NCBI GenBank assembly: GCA_965203365.1
Contig: OZ241878.1
Location: 2,480,001 to 2,544,000 of the forward strand
Reading direction: 5' to 3'
Length of the DNA: 64,000 nucleotides
Source: VYFG01 sp965203365
GTDB taxonomy: Bacteria > Pseudomonadota > Gammaproteobacteria > Arenicellales > Poriferihabitantaceae
Shown: positions 63,398 to 64,000 of the stretch, piece by piece
Numbering within the stretch: position 1 is the first letter of the stretch
Layout: each line of letters opens with the position of its first letter
The notes under the pieces: generated by a model
Database searches by the model: none
Seen by the model: the letters and a program-made list of their open reading frames with translations, nothing else
Told to the model about the DNA's origin: nothing
Translations under genes and position numbers: made by a program

Positions 63398-64000
63398 CTA
63401 CTCTTCAACAACCCTCTTCGCGCCGAAGGCGCCGACCAGTCGGTGGGTGCCGCCGTATTCGGCATGGAACTTTCCGAGCACCAGGGTCGGATTGTTGTTG
63501 CCGTCGCCGACCGGTTTGGTGATACCGCCACTGGCAACCGTGGGCAAATCGGGCGTTTCATCATACATCGTGGCAACCCAGCTGCCGGCCGCCAGCGCCT
63601 TGTTGCCATCGATCGACCAGACCGTCTTGGCGGCGGGGTCCGTCTTGGCGCCAGCCCTCCATCCGCCTCGATTATCCGAAGCAGGGGTGCTGCCAGGGCC
63701 ACCCCTGTTCAGCGTCACGCTCCAGTTCGGCTCGGACCCGTTTTCCAGGCGGAACTTGTCGACCGTGCCGGTCATGCCCGTGTCGGGCACCAAGTTGCTG
63801 GCTCCGAACTTGGCCTTCAGCAGGGCCGTCGCCGTGAACGCGCCGCCCTCGCCCTTGCCGTCGAGCGGGTCGTGGATGGCATACTGGCCGACTGCGGGAC
63901 CCTCGAAGGTCGCCTCGCCGCCGATCAGGCTGTTGCCGTCCGAGGTGATCCCGACGCCGCCGCCTCTGGTGGCGTAGAAGGGGGCGACCGCCGCGGGCAG
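63398..64000 (-). CDS. lipoprotein cassette L12, 3' part (runs off window)
   Basis: Minus-strand coding sequence identical to the end of L8: TGMTGTVDKFRLENGSEPNW, TVWSIDGNKALAAGSW, DETPDLPTV (the L8 variant, not that of L10) and terminal VGAFGAKRVVEE. The upstream part, including any promoter and signal peptide, lies beyond 64000, so it cannot be said whether this copy is expressed. Confidence 0.8.
   Translation of the reverse strand: MPAAVAPFYATRGGGVGITSDGNSLIGGEATFEGPAVGQYAIHDPLDGKGEGGAFTATALLKAKFGASNLVPDTGMTGTVDKFRLENGSEPNWSVTLNRGGPGSTPASDNRGGWRAGAKTDPAAKTVWSIDGNKALAAGSWVATMYDETPDLPTVASGGITKPVGDGNNNPTLVLGKFHAEYGGTHRLVGAFGAKRVVEE

Larger units (their letters stand above)
62053..64000. repeat. 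right arm of inverted repeat IR-B (continues outside)
   Basis: Mirror of 56665-58612. It contains L11, a hairpin, an IS4 fragment and the end of L12. Confidence 0.9.

Noticed and set aside
43628..64000. Diversity-generating retroelement as the cause of variation
   Set aside because: No reverse transcriptase gene or template-repeat pair with adenine-specific differences was seen. Differences are block replacements, which fits homologous exchange.
43628..64000. Dedicated site-specific invertase for the inverted repeats
   Set aside because: No serine recombinase or Piv-like gene is near the array. The 3-kb arms are long enough for RecA-type recombination, and the tyrosine recombinase at 28254-29171 is of an ICE-backbone type with no visible site in the arms.

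Overview
The window is a GC-rich (mid-60s % by eye) bacterial accessory region. It holds most of the transfer module of an integrative and conjugative element (ICE) of the PFGI-1/ICEHin1056 class (GI-type type IV secretion). Interleaved with it is a large set of surface-lipoprotein genes. The transfer families and a Slam outer-membrane protein point to a gammaproteobacterium (possibly Chromatiales-like; inferred). No rRNA, tRNA or CRISPR array was seen, and the ICE ends, the relaxase gene and the integration sites lie outside the window.

Layout. 1-600: remnant of a ThiF/E1-like gene. 983-8803 (minus): TraC-type ATPase and the TIGR03751, 03752, 03749, 03746, 03750, 03745, 03758 and RAQPRD genes. 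8804-21980: a 13-kb block that splits the transfer operon. It carries two lipoprotein genes (L1, L2) with twin G20-tract promoters, a secreted zincin-like protein with a TbpB-like C-terminal domain, an RTX protein interrupted at a G11 tract, and four tandem 561-bp units encoding coiled-coil membrane proteins. 21981-34443 (minus): the transfer operon resumes (TIGR03747, TraD, PFL_4695, TIGR03759, two membrane proteins, PilL-like, tyrosine recombinase, DUF6573, DUF3577, TIGR03761, DUF2857, ParB). It faces a divergent S24-type repressor (34593-35303). 36567-38141: AAA-ATPase-like/PD-(D/E)XK protein. 38488-43532 (minus): second transfer block (TraG, small membrane protein, TIGR03755, 03756, 03757).

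43.6-64 kb is the most unusual part. One Slam gene (surface lipoprotein assembly modifier, 50710-52047) sits among ten related TbpB-like lipoprotein cassettes (L3-L12). Most are 5'-truncated, frameshifted or fused to transposase debris. Only L4, L7 and L10 have a promoter, an initiation codon and a lipoprotein signal peptide. The cassettes form a 3-kb-arm inverted repeat (43634-46660 / 47493-50517) whose spacer holds the L4 promoter and signal peptide. A second inverted repeat (about 56665-58612 / 62053-64000) runs off the window. A 1.49-kb direct repeat joins L8 and L10. L10 is a visible mosaic: the L4 leader on the L8 body. Variation between cassettes is confined to a few loops in an otherwise near-identical barrel.

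My interpretation is that an ICE carries a Slam-dependent surface-lipoprotein diversification system. It would have two layers: promoter-spacer homopolymers that tune or switch transcription (L1, L2, RTX, and an apparently locked version at L7-Slam), and expression sites (L4, L10) fed by silent cassettes through inversion and gene conversion. The parts are read directly from sequence. The switching itself is inference, and the long repeats also need long-read confirmation against assembly artefact.
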